Positions 27,005-37,043 of a stretch of 64,000 bases of DNA are shown one piece after another. The translations under genes were made by a program, and so were the position numbers. The notes under the pieces are model-generated. The model worked only from the letters and a program-made list of their open reading frames with translations, had not been told where the DNA came from and searched no databases. The number at the start of each line of letters is the position of its first letter. The stretch's first letter is position 1. This stretch comes from an uncultured Kiritimatiellota bacterium (lineage in GTDB: Bacteria; Verrucomicrobiota; Kiritimatiellia; RFP12; UBA1067): assembly GCA_934643865.1 (NCBI GenBank), contig CAKUCX010000009.1:1-64000 (forward strand). Reading direction: 5' to 3'.

Positions 27005-28990
27005 TTATCTGCGCCGGACGCGGCCCTGCCACTTCTTGCGCTTGCGCTCCATTTCGAGTTCGGCCTCGGTTTTGCCGCCGTTCGCGCCAGAGGACATGCC
27101 GCCGCCGGACTGCTGGGCACCGCCGTTCGCGTCGGCGGCCATGCCGCCGTTGCCATTGTCTTCGGGTTGCTCTTGCGGAGGCGGAGGCGGAGGCGCGCCG
27201 CCACCGCCGTCACCACCGTCACCACCGCCACCTTCGCCGCCGCCAGCATCGACAGGAGCGCCGCCGCCTTCATCGCCGCCCTCGGCAGGCGCGGCTCCAC
27301 CGCCGCCGCCAAAGTCAAGTTCGCCCTGCTGTTCGCCGCCTGCCATTCCGCCGACGGAAACAGGAATGTCGCCGCCGTCCTCGATGCCGGGCGCCGGAGG
27401 CGGCGCAACCGTGCCAGCCTGAATCGGCGGCTGGTTCTCGCCGCCGGGCTGTGAGGGTTGCTCCGGCTGTTCAGGCTGTTCAGGCGCGCCGGGGGGCGGC
27501 TCGTTCCCATTTGGCTGGTTCGTGTTCACGTCTGGCTGGTTTTCGTTCGCAGGAGCCTTGCCGTCGTTCGCAAACACATTCATACCGTTCGCAAGACGCA
27601 TCCTTGCAAAGTCAACCGCTTTTTGTGCAATCTCATCCGGCACAGGCTTGTTATTTGGAATGATGTCATTTACCATCGTGTCAACTTCATCTTTCGTCAA
27701 CGTAGGAACGAGCGTAGGGAAGTCAATTCGCTTCCCGTCGGCGTCTTTTACGGCGTCAGACTGCATCGTGTACTCTGTCGCCACACCGCCATTTGGCAGT
27801 TTCAGTTCGCCGAGCCAACCAGTTCCCTTGTAGGTCTTTCCGTCGTTGCGAAGTCCGTATTGCGGCGAAGACACAACAGAAGGATCGCGGCCATCGGCGC
27901 TCGTCGCCGGGTCTTCGCCGCCCATGTTGTCCTTGTAGAACTGCACGGCCTCGTCGAACTGCATCTTCGGCGTGGGCATGAACGGATCGCCCACGTTCTT
28001 CGCAAGCCCGTTGTCCACGTCCTCCTGCGTCGCTTTGCGAGGCGCGCCGAAGTCCTTGAAGTGGTAGAGCGCGTACTTCTGCGCGGCGTCGAGCGACTTC
28101 TGGCCGAGCGCCTGCGCGAACTTCGCCTCGGCGAGCGCCTGCTTGCGGTACGCGAGATCGCGCTTCCAGTCGCCGCCGCTCGCAGGATCGACGAATCCCT
28201 GTTCGAGACGCTGAAGCCCGGCCTCGTCGAGACCTTCAAGCGCAGTCGCGTTCAGCCCAGAGTAGGTGTTCACCTCCTGCGTGGAGAACTTAGAATCCAA
28301 CATGCGCTTGCGCCACGCGGCGCGGTCGGCGTTGTCGAAGATTCCGGCCTGCCCGTAGTACACCTGACCCTGCTGTTCAAGCGGCATGGTCGAGGTCTGG
28401 CGCGCCAACTGCCCGTTCTGATCTTTCGACAGGAAATCGACGAACCACGTTCCGTCCGCCGCGAATCCAGCGCCGCCGATTGCGCGCGTCTTCCCGTCAA
28501 ACCCGAACTGCCTGTTGGCGAAGTTGAGCGCGGCCATCGGCGCACGACCGCCGTTCGCCATCGCCACCTTCATCAGCGCGGCCATCGTCGCCTGACCGTG
28601 GGCCTTCTTCGCCGCCTGCTGACGCTTCTCCATGCCGACGACTTGCTCGAACTGGCCGAGGACGGAGTTCTGCCCCTCCAGTTCGGCGAGCCGCCTGTCC
28701 TGCGCCCTCTGCCGCGCCGCCGCGAGCATGTCCGTGTTCGAGAACGCAGATATTGGGGAACGGCGCTCCGGCGTTTCCGGCGCAGGCTTGTTGCGCTGTT
28801 CCTGAATGTCGAGCGCGCGGTTCGCCCGTGCGTCCGCCATGTCGGCCTGCCTCGCCTGTTCCGCGAGTACGGCCTTCTGGTGCTGTTCGTGGGCCAACTT
28901 CGCCCTGCGGCTGTTGGCGATCTGCGCGGCCTGCATCCGCAGTCTTGCGCGCTCCATGTCGCCCTTGTAGGCTCCTCCTGCCATGCCCAT
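27005..28990 (-). CDS. Probable internal or ejection protein with Gly/Pro/Glu-rich tail
   Basis: A 661-aa late protein. Residues 1-120 are a charged helix rich in Ala, Gln and Arg (probable coiled coil). Around residues 380-475 is a compact domain with KGTGWLGELKLPNGGVATEY and PTLVPTLTKDEV, a module seen in many podovirus virion proteins. The last 180 residues are low-complexity Gly, Pro, Gln and Glu ending in a basic tip. AGGAGG fixes the ATG at 28990. It lies between the giant protein and another helical protein; together they occupy the place of podovirus ejection proteins. No enzyme motif was found. Confidence 0.5.
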   Translation of the reverse strand: MGMAGGAYKGDMERARLRMQAAQIANSRRAKLAHEQHQKAVLAEQARQADMADARANRALDIQEQRNKPAPETPERRSPISAFSNTDMLAAARQRAQDRRLAELEGQNSVLGQFEQVVGMEKRQQAAKKAHGQATMAALMKVAMANGGRAPMAALNFANRQFGFDGKTRAIGGAGFAADGTWFVDFLSKDQNGQLARQTSTMPLEQQGQVYYGQAGIFDNADRAAWRKRMLDSKFSTQEVNTYSGLNATALEGLDEAGLQRLEQGFVDPASGGDWKRDLAYRKQALAEAKFAQALGQKSLDAAQKYALYHFKDFGAPRKATQEDVDNGLAKNVGDPFMPTPKMQFDEAVQFYKDNMGGEDPATSADGRDPSVVSSPQYGLRNDGKTYKGTGWLGELKLPNGGVATEYTMQSDAVKDADGKRIDFPTLVPTLTKDEVDTMVNDIIPNNKPVPDEIAQKAVDFARMRLANGMNVFANDGKAPANENQPDVNTNQPNGNEPPPGAPEQPEQPEQPSQPGGENQPPIQAGTVAPPPAPGIEDGGDIPVSVGGMAGGEQQGELDFGGGGGAAPAEGGDEGGGAPVDAGGGEGGGGDGGDGGGGAPPPPPPQEQPEDNGNGGMAADANGGAQQSGGGMSSGANGGKTEAELEMERKRKKWQGRVRRR

Positions 28991-29029
28991 GACTTTTCCT
29001 CCTGTCTTGAAGTTTGCGTTTGAAGTGGA

Positions 29030-30808
29030 TTAGAAGTATTTACGTGCGCCGGAACCCCATTGCGCGTAGGGGAACAGGCCATTCATGAGATTGCCAGCGC
29101 CAGCGAGCGCACCCCAGTCTGAAGCCTGCTCGTTATAGTAGGCCGCCGCCTGCATCTGCGCGTTCGCAAGCGCCGTGGCCGCGCTGACGCGAGCGTTCAC
29201 CATCGACGTCTCTGCGGACGTGACGCCGTTGAGCGCGCTGATCTGCGCCTGCGCCGCCTGCGTGACGGAGTTCTGCGCGTTGATCTGCTGTCCGTAAACG
29301 GTGTTCTGGAGATTCGCCGCCTGCAACTGCTGGTTGTTTGCCTGAAGCCATGCGTTCTGCACGTCTATCTGTCTGCCCTCTACGTTCGCCTGCGCGTTCG
29401 CGTTGGCGATAGCCGTCTGCAAGGCGTTCGTCTGCGCGTTCGCCGCGCCCGTCTGCGCGTTCGCCGCGTTGACGCGGAGCGCCGCGTTGTCGAGCGCCTT
29501 GCCAGCCGCGCCCAACTGGAGATTTCCAGCGGACGTCTCCAACTGCCCGGCGTTCGTGTAGGCGTTCGCCTGCGCCGCGAGAAGTTGCCCCGCGTTCGCC
29601 TGCGCACTTGCCGCAGACGAATTGAGCGCACCCTGCTGGGCGAGAACGTTCGCCGCGTTCGCAATCGCGCCTGCGCCTGCGTTCTGCGCCGAGATTCCGG
29701 CGCCGACGATGCCCGACCCCGTCCCGGCGAGCATGTTGGCGTCAGCCGCCGCGCCGCGCATGGCCGCAAGGCGCTCCGCGTTGCCCGTCTGCCGGGCGCG
29801 GAACTTCGACGCCGCCGTGGCCGTGGCCTGCGCCTGCCCCAACTGCTGTGCGAGAGCCGCCGAGCGGACGGATCCCGCATCGACGCCGGAACGGGCGAGT
29901 TCGCGGTTCTGCTGGGCCATCTGGTTGGCGAACGCGGCAGTCACGTCAGCCGCCGCCTGCGACACGTACTTGTTCGGGTCGATTGCGGAGATCGCGCTGA
30001 TGTACTCGCCGATGAGGCCGCCGCCGGAGGCGTCCATGTTCATCAGCGCCTGCGCTTGGTCGAGGAAGCCCTGCCCGTAGTCGATGAGGCCGCCGCCCGT
30101 GCGGAACATCGACTGCCCGTACTCTTGCAGGAGCGGGGAAAGTCCGCCCAACTCGTCGGCGATGTTCGTGATCCTGTCGGCGGATGCGTTGACGGCGTTC
30201 ACCTGATTCGTGATGCCGCCTGCCGCGTCCGCAGCCTGCCGCGCGAACTGGTTGATGCGCTGGGCGTTTTCCGTCGCGGAGGTCAGGTAGTCCTGAATGT
30301 CCGCGCCGTTCGTGGCGAGCGGGGAGAGGTTGTCGCCGATGCCGCCGAGCGTCTGGAGAATCCTGTCAACGGCGTCGTAGTTGCCGTTCAACTGCGACGA
30401 TATGCCGGAGAGGTTTCCGCTGATGCCCGTGAGCGCCGAGAACACCGGGTTCACGTTGTCTGAAATCTGGCCGATCGTGCTGTGAAGCGCACCGAGTTCG
30501 TTGGCGTAGCCGCGAAGCGTGTCCTGCGTCCCGCCGAGGGAGCCGTACACGTCCATGAGGCTCGATGTCGTATTCGACACGGTGGAGTTCGCGTTGTCGC
30601 CGGAGAGCGACTGGAGAAGCGACTGCAAGCCGCCGATTGCGTCGTTGTACTGATTTTCAGCCGCCGTCTGGTAGTTCGCCGCGATTGCCGCCTGCGTCTT
30701 GCCCTTGTCCGGCGCCGATTCGTATGTCACCCACGAATAGAAGCCGGGCTGTCCGTGTATGACGGACTGCTGGGAGTACTGCGTCCGCGTGTTCGATGCG
30801 ATGCTCAT
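29030..30808 (-). CDS. Helical Ala/Asn/Gln-rich virion protein
   Basis: A 592-aa protein. After a short N-terminal part (residues 1-45), nearly the whole chain is helical and rich in Ala, Asn, Gln and Ser, with repeats such as NAQTGAANAQTNA, suggesting a long coiled coil or a membrane-inserting bundle. GGAGGTAGGTC is a very strong ribosome site before the ATG at 30808. It lies upstream of the other two ejection-type genes. Composition resembles internal core proteins of podoviruses; there is no specific family match. Confidence 0.5.
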   Translation of the reverse strand: MSIASNTRTQYSQQSVIHGQPGFYSWVTYESAPDKGKTQAAIAANYQTAAENQYNDAIGGLQSLLQSLSGDNANSTVSNTTSSLMDVYGSLGGTQDTLRGYANELGALHSTIGQISDNVNPVFSALTGISGNLSGISSQLNGNYDAVDRILQTLGGIGDNLSPLATNGADIQDYLTSATENAQRINQFARQAADAAGGITNQVNAVNASADRITNIADELGGLSPLLQEYGQSMFRTGGGLIDYGQGFLDQAQALMNMDASGGGLIGEYISAISAIDPNKYVSQAAADVTAAFANQMAQQNRELARSGVDAGSVRSAALAQQLGQAQATATAASKFRARQTGNAERLAAMRGAAADANMLAGTGSGIVGAGISAQNAGAGAIANAANVLAQQGALNSSAASAQANAGQLLAAQANAYTNAGQLETSAGNLQLGAAGKALDNAALRVNAANAQTGAANAQTNALQTAIANANAQANVEGRQIDVQNAWLQANNQQLQAANLQNTVYGQQINAQNSVTQAAQAQISALNGVTSAETSMVNARVSAATALANAQMQAAAYYNEQASDWGALAGAGNLMNGLFPYAQWGSGARKYF

Positions 30809-30811
30809 GAC

Positions 30812-31261
30812 CTACCTCCAAATCCTTACGAAAACCGATACGGAGCTTTCCGCGTTGTCGATGGTGAACGTGCCTCCGCCCTGCACGTCAACCGTCGCGG
30901 ACGCGACGGCACCGTCCCCTCCGGCGAGAGGCACGGCGGCCCCGTTCACGCGGCACGTCCTTGCCGTCTCCGTCGTGTTCATGAACGTGACGTTCACGTT
31001 GTACGAAGCAGATGCGTCGCTCACGAGCCCGCGCATCGGGAATGAGGAGCCGTCGAGGCGGACGTTGACGTGCGCCCACGCGACGTTCTCGTCCGACGCG
31101 ATCTTCTGACGGACGCGGCGGATCTGCTCGGAGAGGCCGTCGCAAGTCTTCCTGATGAGCTCATTCTGGAAGAGCGAGTTCTCCAGCAGCTTGAGGATCG
31201 CCTGCTGGACCTTCGGCTCCGCGATGCCGAGGACGCTGATGTTTGAGTTGAAGCGGCTCAC
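30812..31261 (-). CDS. Small late protein, possibly fibre-associated
   Basis: A 149-aa protein. The GTG start at 31261 overlaps the stop codon of the 1451-aa fibre gene (GTGA), so the two are probably co-translated. Residues 1-60 are helical (KVQQAILKLLENSLFQNELI); the second half is a beta-rich domain with VNVTFMNTTETA and VDVQGGGTFTID. That layout resembles a trimerising stalk with a small tip or chaperone. The family is unknown. It ends 3 bp before the next gene. Confidence 0.5.
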   Translation of the reverse strand: MSRFNSNISVLGIAEPKVQQAILKLLENSLFQNELIRKTCDGLSEQIRRVRQKIASDENVAWAHVNVRLDGSSFPMRGLVSDASASYNVNVTFMNTTETARTCRVNGAAVPLAGGDGAVASATVDVQGGGTFTIDNAESSVSVFVRIWR

Positions 31262-34200
31262 TTCAGCGCCTCCATGCTCGATGCGATGCCGACGTGGTTT
31301 ATCCGGGCGTAGCCCGTCACGCGGAACGCGAAGTACTTCTCCGGGCGTAGCATCGGCAGGCGCCGCGCGTTCTGGTTCGTGATCGTGACCTCCGTAGTAC
31401 GCGCGTTGTCGCCGAATATGCCGTCCGGCGAGGACGACATGAACACCTTCAGCGTGACAGGGTATGCGTCCGCGTACACGCGACAGCACGTGAGGTTGAA
31501 GAACTGCGAGCCGACGTACACCTTCGACTGCCATTCGCACGTCTTAGCGACGGATGCGTTTCCGTTCCACTCCTTCACGTTCGAGACGGTGGACGCGACG
31601 AACTGCGCGTAGTATTTCGTCATCGGCGACGTCACGTAGTCGATCTCGTAAACGGCCTTCGCGCCGTCAACGGCAGTCCACACGCCCTCGGCGTAGGTGA
31701 ACCATCCGGCGAAGGCGTAGCCCGGACGGGGCGCGGCCATGATGACGGCCTTCTTCTCCTTCTGGACGAGAGCCATTGCGCCTTCCGCGTTCGTGGTGTA
31801 GGCGTCCATTTCCGTTGAGAAGATGCTGACTTCGCCCATGAGCGTGGTCGATAGCCGCAGGCCGACGCGCATTGCCGTGTAGCCCGGAACGTGCGTCTGC
31901 GTGAGGACGAGCCGCACCTTCATGTTGCCGAGCATCCTGAACGAGCCGTTCTGCGTGAGAACGCCGTCGTCCCACGTCGCGTTCGGCGTGGCGTAGTCGT
32001 CGCCGACGAGCGCGACGTCAACCTGAACGGGCGTCCACTTGTAGGCGTCGCCGTCTTCGTCGTATGCCGAGCCGTTGACCGTGTAGCCGATCTCGATGTC
32101 GGTGCCGACAAGCCAATGCGTCGCGTCGTACTTGTCTTCCGTGTTGTCGATGGCGAGAAGGTACTTCGCCTCGTCTGCGGATATGGCCGTGATTGTCTCG
32201 CCGTCCTTCTTCGCGTACTCGATTGTGATGGTGCCGTTGCTGCGCGCGTTGTACGATGCGTAGCGCACGAGCGCGGACGCGGAATCGTTGATGACGTTGA
32301 GCGTCGTGTCTGTCGCGCCGGGAATGGCCGACGATCCGTCGCGCCATCCCGTGAACGCATAGCGCCGCGAGAGGTAGTCGCTGACTGGCGACACTACGAG
32401 GGCGTATTCCTCGCCCTTGTAAACCTGAAACGTCTTCGCCACGCCATCTTCGCCCGTAGAGCCGATCACGATGTTCGGATACGTGCGAGACGCCACGCGG
32501 ACGGTGCCGGGGATGTTTGCCGCCTCGCCGCCTGCAAGGTTCACGACGCCGACGGTGAGCGAATACTTCTCCTTCGCGCCAAGCGTGAGCGAGACGGAGC
32601 AGTTCGCGGACGGCATGTCGAACTCGATTGAGGAATCCGTCTGCACGGGCTGTGCGATCTGCGAGGACGGCTGGATGCGCACCGCGCGTCCGCCGTACTT
32701 CTCGTAGAACACGATTGAGACGTGCGACCCTTCGCGGAGCCGCCCGGAGTAGCCGCCCGTTGCGAGTTCCTGATCGTTCACCGAGACGATCACCGTGCCG
32801 AAGTCGGCGCTGTTTCCCGGCGCGACATCGACGGTGAGGTTGAAATAGGTCGGCACGACGTGCGCCGTCACGGTGACGTCGCTCCTGTTGGCGACCTCGA
32901 CGTAGTAGAGGTTAGCCGCCGCGTTGTACTGCGGCTCGATGCCGTCCTGCGAGCCGACGGAGAACGACGCGACCTTGTACTGGTCGGCGTAGGCGGCCTT
33001 GATCTTGCAGATTACGACGGGGTTTGCCGTCACCGTCTTCAGGTAGTAGGCGCTCGACTGCGCCGTGTCCTGCATGTACACGTCGCACACCGTGGGCGCG
33101 TCGCTCGTTCCCGTGATGCGGAAATCGTTGCGAACGAACGAGGCCGCGACAGTCGCGTTCGCCGCGCTTGCGAGTTGGACGTTCGCGCCGCCCGTGCCGT
33201 AGTTGGCGAGATTGTTCTTCGTCCATGCCGAGAACTGGTAGTGTTCGGCTGGCGACGGCGAAAGGGCGAGATATTCGGCGGCGGTGCCGGAGCGGAGGTA
33301 GATAGTGCTGGCCGCAGTCCCCGAAGTCGTGACGGACGCGACGACGGCGCCGGAGGAAATTGCGATGCGCCGCGCCGTCACCGTGCCGTTGCCGCCGCTC
33401 GATACGGCGACGGGCCACGCCGTCTGCTTCGCCGAACAGGAGATCGTGAGGTCGGTCTTGACGTTCGACGGCAGGGCGTAGGTGTACGAGTACGTCCCGT
33501 CCGCGCCGGATATGGTGCGTTCCGTGCCGACGGCGATGGAGTTTACCTGCGGACGCTCCTTCAGGTCGTAGGAGGTGTCGCGCACGAAACGCATTGTGAT
33601 GGTCGTGCCCGGCGCATAGTAAGCCGTCGTGGTCGTGCCGCTCGTGCCGAGGTAGAACTTGCCCCATGCCGCCGCGCCTGAATCTGAACGCTGTATCGTC
33701 ACCTTGCGCCAAGCCGACGCAAGGTAGGCGTAGGCCGTGAAGTTGGCCGACACTTCGCCGAGCGTGACCGTGACGCTCGACGATCCGTCGCTCCCGGATG
33801 CAGGCGAGGACGTCTGCATGAGGAACGTCCAATGGTCTATCTGCGGGTGGATCGTCGATGCAAGCGACGAATCGGGCGTGAACTTCAGGTCGATCTGGTC
33901 GCCCGTACCGACATAGAGTTTGCTGGAAGTCCCGGTTGTCCACGCCGAATCGCCGTGGCGCTTGAACGCGATCTCGCCCCAAGAACTCGTGCCGGACGTT
34001 CCGTAGGCGAGGCCCATCTGCCACTTCGTCTGCCGAAGGTACATCGTGGCCGTGAGCGAGGCATTTACGGTCGTGATCGTGGCCGTGTTCCAGCAGGAGG
34101 TGGTCGTGCCGTTGTAGTTTATCTGGTACGCCGAGGGTGCAATCGTGCCGGACATGGCCGAGACGAAACGCACCTTCACGCTCGTGCCGTCCGCATACCA

Positions 34201-35613
34201 GCCGCTCGTGTTCGTGCCGCTGTCGCCGAGGTACACGGAACCCCAAGACGAGTTCGTACCGTTTGCGACGTTCAACTGCCACTTCGTCTGCCGAAGATAG
34301 AGGTAAGCCGTGATGTTGGAGGTGATTGCGCTCCCGGTGGTGAACGACGTCGTGTAGTTGGAGCCGCTGATGCTCCAGTAGTTCACGACTGCCGCGAGCG
34401 TGCTGGACGTCGCGGACGTGAAGCCGAGCGTGTACGTCGTGTTCGGCTTCAGGACTACCGACGAGGACGATCCGTTGATCGTCGGCGTTCCCCAAGAGGT
34501 CTGCCCGGACGTGGCGATCTGCGGCGTGATGAGGAACTGCGTACCGCTGATCGTGAACGTCGTCGCGGCGGAACACGTCTTCGTGCCGCTGACAGACGTC
34601 GTGCCGTTCCCGTTGATGCTTCCGTAGCCGCCTTCAGAGGACGTGACCGCGTTCGTATGGAACACGTAGCCGTCTGCGGCGGTCGCGGAAATGGAGATCG
34701 TCTGGCCGGATTCGACGTAGAGTGTGCCGCTCCCGGAGAGCGAGAGAGGCGAAATCGTCGTCGTGACGTAGTTGCCTGTCGAGTGCTTGCGGCTGTAAGA
34801 GACGGTGGACGACTTCGCGCTCGCCGCCTTATCCACCTTGATCGCGTATTTCGAGCCGTAGTTGACGACAAACGGCGTGGTGTTGTCGTGGACGGTGAGC
34901 GTGTAGGTCGCGGTCGATTTCGCGAACGTTATGCTTGAATCGGCCACGTTCGCGCCGTTCGCCGTAATCCCGTCGAAAAAATACGCGGCGTGCCAGTTCT
35001 TCTGGCTTGTAGTGGTCGTTCCGACGACGGCGGTTGCAACGACCTTGAAGCGAGCGGATGTCGCGGTTGTCTCGATTGTCGCGCTGTACTGCCTCGTGCC
35101 TGACGCCGTTGCGCTGGACGTCGAGCCTGCGAGAAGTTCGTCCGTGTCGGCGTTGTAGATGGCGATGTTGCCGACTTGCTTCCCGCCGACTGGCGTTGTG
35201 GACGCCGACAGCGTGAGCGCGTAGTACGTCTCGTCGTATGTGACGATCTGCCCACGTGCGACGGAACCGCCTGACATGTCGTACCAGTTGCCGACAACAA
35301 GTTCTATGTTCGACGGATTCGTGCTGTTGGCGTACCGCTGGGCGTTGGACTGCATCATTTCCTCCGGCCCCTTCAACTGGCCGGAAGTCGTGATCGTGAT
35401 TCCGTTTACCGTAATCGACGCCGTGAAGTTTACGTAGCCCCTGTAATGGTACAGTCCGTAGCCTATCGATATGTTCCCCACCCAGCGCTTCGTCACGGTG
35501 TAGTTCGTGAAGTGCGCGGGTTGCGTGAGGCCGAGACGGTGGATCGTCCCGTTCCCCGCCGGAGAGAACTCCTGTATGCCGATGCGCTTTCTTGTAAGAG
35601 CCGTAAGAGCCAT
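31258..35613 (-). CDS. Tail fibre or receptor-binding protein with InlB-like repeats
   Basis: A 1451-aa beta-rich protein, very rich in Thr, Ser, Gly and Tyr with few charges. At least five diverged repeats of about 60-90 residues share a core of the form LRQTKWQ...SWG.VYLG..GT...WYADGT, typical of InlB B-repeat or bacterial surface repeat modules. The C-terminal part holds more such modules (FAGWFTYAEG) and a closing domain. It starts 3 bp after the propeller-like tail gene. Size, composition and position fit a host-binding fibre; the receptor cannot be inferred. Confidence 0.6.
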   Translation of the reverse strand: MALTALTRKRIGIQEFSPAGNGTIHRLGLTQPAHFTNYTVTKRWVGNISIGYGLYHYRGYVNFTASITVNGITITTSGQLKGPEEMMQSNAQRYANSTNPSNIELVVGNWYDMSGGSVARGQIVTYDETYYALTLSASTTPVGGKQVGNIAIYNADTDELLAGSTSSATASGTRQYSATIETTATSARFKVVATAVVGTTTTSQKNWHAAYFFDGITANGANVADSSITFAKSTATYTLTVHDNTTPFVVNYGSKYAIKVDKAASAKSSTVSYSRKHSTGNYVTTTISPLSLSGSGTLYVESGQTISISATAADGYVFHTNAVTSSEGGYGSINGNGTTSVSGTKTCSAATTFTISGTQFLITPQIATSGQTSWGTPTINGSSSSVVLKPNTTYTLGFTSATSSTLAAVVNYWSISGSNYTTSFTTGSAITSNITAYLYLRQTKWQLNVANGTNSSWGSVYLGDSGTNTSGWYADGTSVKVRFVSAMSGTIAPSAYQINYNGTTTSCWNTATITTVNASLTATMYLRQTKWQMGLAYGTSGTSSWGEIAFKRHGDSAWTTGTSSKLYVGTGDQIDLKFTPDSSLASTIHPQIDHWTFLMQTSSPASGSDGSSSVTVTLGEVSANFTAYAYLASAWRKVTIQRSDSGAAAWGKFYLGTSGTTTTAYYAPGTTITMRFVRDTSYDLKERPQVNSIAVGTERTISGADGTYSYTYALPSNVKTDLTISCSAKQTAWPVAVSSGGNGTVTARRIAISSGAVVASVTTSGTAASTIYLRSGTAAEYLALSPSPAEHYQFSAWTKNNLANYGTGGANVQLASAANATVAASFVRNDFRITGTSDAPTVCDVYMQDTAQSSAYYLKTVTANPVVICKIKAAYADQYKVASFSVGSQDGIEPQYNAAANLYYVEVANRSDVTVTAHVVPTYFNLTVDVAPGNSADFGTVIVSVNDQELATGGYSGRLREGSHVSIVFYEKYGGRAVRIQPSSQIAQPVQTDSSIEFDMPSANCSVSLTLGAKEKYSLTVGVVNLAGGEAANIPGTVRVASRTYPNIVIGSTGEDGVAKTFQVYKGEEYALVVSPVSDYLSRRYAFTGWRDGSSAIPGATDTTLNVINDSASALVRYASYNARSNGTITIEYAKKDGETITAISADEAKYLLAIDNTEDKYDATHWLVGTDIEIGYTVNGSAYDEDGDAYKWTPVQVDVALVGDDYATPNATWDDGVLTQNGSFRMLGNMKVRLVLTQTHVPGYTAMRVGLRLSTTLMGEVSIFSTEMDAYTTNAEGAMALVQKEKKAVIMAAPRPGYAFAGWFTYAEGVWTAVDGAKAVYEIDYVTSPMTKYYAQFVASTVSNVKEWNGNASVAKTCEWQSKVYVGSQFFNLTCCRVYADAYPVTLKVFMSSSPDGIFGDNARTTEVTITNQNARRLPMLRPEKYFAFRVTGYARINHVGIASSMEALK

Positions 35614-35616
35614 TGC

Positions 35617-37038
35617 CTACACCCCCACGAAATAAATCTTGTCGTTTTCGACGTCGGTGAACGCGCACGACGCATGGTCGTCGTGAAGCGATATGATCGG
35701 GTTGCCGCCCACGTCGAAGTCTATGACGTAGGCTTCATGCGAGCCGTCCTTCAGGGTGAACCAGAGAAAGAGCGCGTTGTCATAACTCTTCATCATGCAG
35801 GAGGACGGGTTGAGGCGCGACCATGACGCCTTGTCCCAATAAGCGCGAGTGATCACGGTGGACGTGAGCGAATCCTCGGCAAGCATACACACGCCGTCCT
35901 GCGAGGCGTAGTACACGCGGCCCTCGAACGTGCAGATGGAGCGAGCCGACACGCAGGCCTGCTCGCTGACGATCTGCGCGGCGGTCATGCCGTTCGGGTC
36001 GGAGCCGGATATCGCCCACGGATAGCCCTTCGTGAGGACGAACGCGGTGTTTCCGGCCACGGCGATGCCAACGGCGTAGTCGCGGATGGAGTACTTGTAG
36101 GCGTCCGGGAATGACGTCGGGAGGTTCACGTCTGAAAAGCAAATCTGCCGGGGGTTCGAGCGCGGGAAGCCGACGTAGAAGTTTCCCGGCATGGTCGTCA
36201 TCCAGACGAGATCGACGGGAATTGACGTGATGCTCGACGTCACCTCGCCCGTGTCCTCGTCCTTGACTATGATGTTCGGGTAGTCTGGGAAGTTGGTGGA
36301 GCCAGCGACCATCTTCTGTTCGATGACGAACTTGATGGAATCCGTATCTTCGCTCGATCCGGCGATTGTCTTGTACAGGCGGCGCGCAACGACGCCGGAC
36401 GGTATTTCAGCCGCCGCGACGCCGCTCCACGTGACAGAATCTCCGTCGTTGTACTGGACTTCGACCATATTCCCCAGCGCGTCGGTAAGGACGGGCGACA
36501 TGCCGCTTTCGTAGCCGTACTCATCCACCCACGTCTGAAAGAAGTAGGCGTAGCGGAGGTTCGATATGTCAAGGTCGGCGAACGGCACGGAATCTGTCAC
36601 AGTCGTAGGAGGGGGAACCGTGATGAAGATGCGGTGGCGGTCGTAGGTCTTTCCGTCTTTGGACGAGACGAGCGCGCACGGCTGGTTTTCGCCGTTCGCG
36701 TCGCTCACCCCCGTGTCGCCCGTCACGAACAGGCGGAAGCGCTCGTCGGCGCGGATGTTCGACGGCGCCACGGTCACGAGGCCCGGCCACGCGATGACGT
36801 CGCGCAGTTTCTCGCCGCGCGACCAGATGGCAATCGTCTTTGCGTAGGCGACGTCCGTTAGGCCGCCCTCCAGCCGGATCGGGAAGTCCGTGACGTTCCG
36901 CGCCTGCTGGATCGGGCAGAGTTTCGTCGTGTGCAGACGGCAATTCTTCGCCAGCGTCGCCTGTGAATCGCCAAGCGACGTCGGGTCGAGACGGGGCTGT
37001 ATGCCGCCGAAAGAATCTATCTTTATTGCCGTTGACAT
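35617..37038 (-). CDS. Tail protein, beta-propeller-like (podovirus tail tube/stabilisation type)
   Basis: A 473-aa protein beginning IKIDSFGGIQPRLDP, an opening common to podovirus tail proteins that cap the portal. The body alternates short beta blades (FEGRVYYASQDGVCML, AYVIDFDVGGNPI), suggesting a propeller. AGGTGAG lies 5 bp before the ATG at 37038; a GTG at 37047 that overlaps the previous stop would add only three residues. It sits between lipoprotein genes and the fibre, so it is probably part of the short tail. Family assignment is by resemblance. Confidence 0.55.
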   Translation of the reverse strand: MSTAIKIDSFGGIQPRLDPTSLGDSQATLAKNCRLHTTKLCPIQQARNVTDFPIRLEGGLTDVAYAKTIAIWSRGEKLRDVIAWPGLVTVAPSNIRADERFRLFVTGDTGVSDANGENQPCALVSSKDGKTYDRHRIFITVPPPTTVTDSVPFADLDISNLRYAYFFQTWVDEYGYESGMSPVLTDALGNMVEVQYNDGDSVTWSGVAAAEIPSGVVARRLYKTIAGSSEDTDSIKFVIEQKMVAGSTNFPDYPNIIVKDEDTGEVTSSITSIPVDLVWMTTMPGNFYVGFPRSNPRQICFSDVNLPTSFPDAYKYSIRDYAVGIAVAGNTAFVLTKGYPWAISGSDPNGMTAAQIVSEQACVSARSICTFEGRVYYASQDGVCMLAEDSLTSTVITRAYWDKASWSRLNPSSCMMKSYDNALFLWFTLKDGSHEAYVIDFDVGGNPIISLHDDHASCAFTDVENDKIYFVGV

Positions 37039-37043
37039 TCGGC

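Noticed and set aside
29030..30808. Diversity-generating retroelement target in the repeat-rich virion genes
   Set aside because: No reverse transcriptase gene or template repeat was found; the Ala/Asn/Gln repeats look structural.
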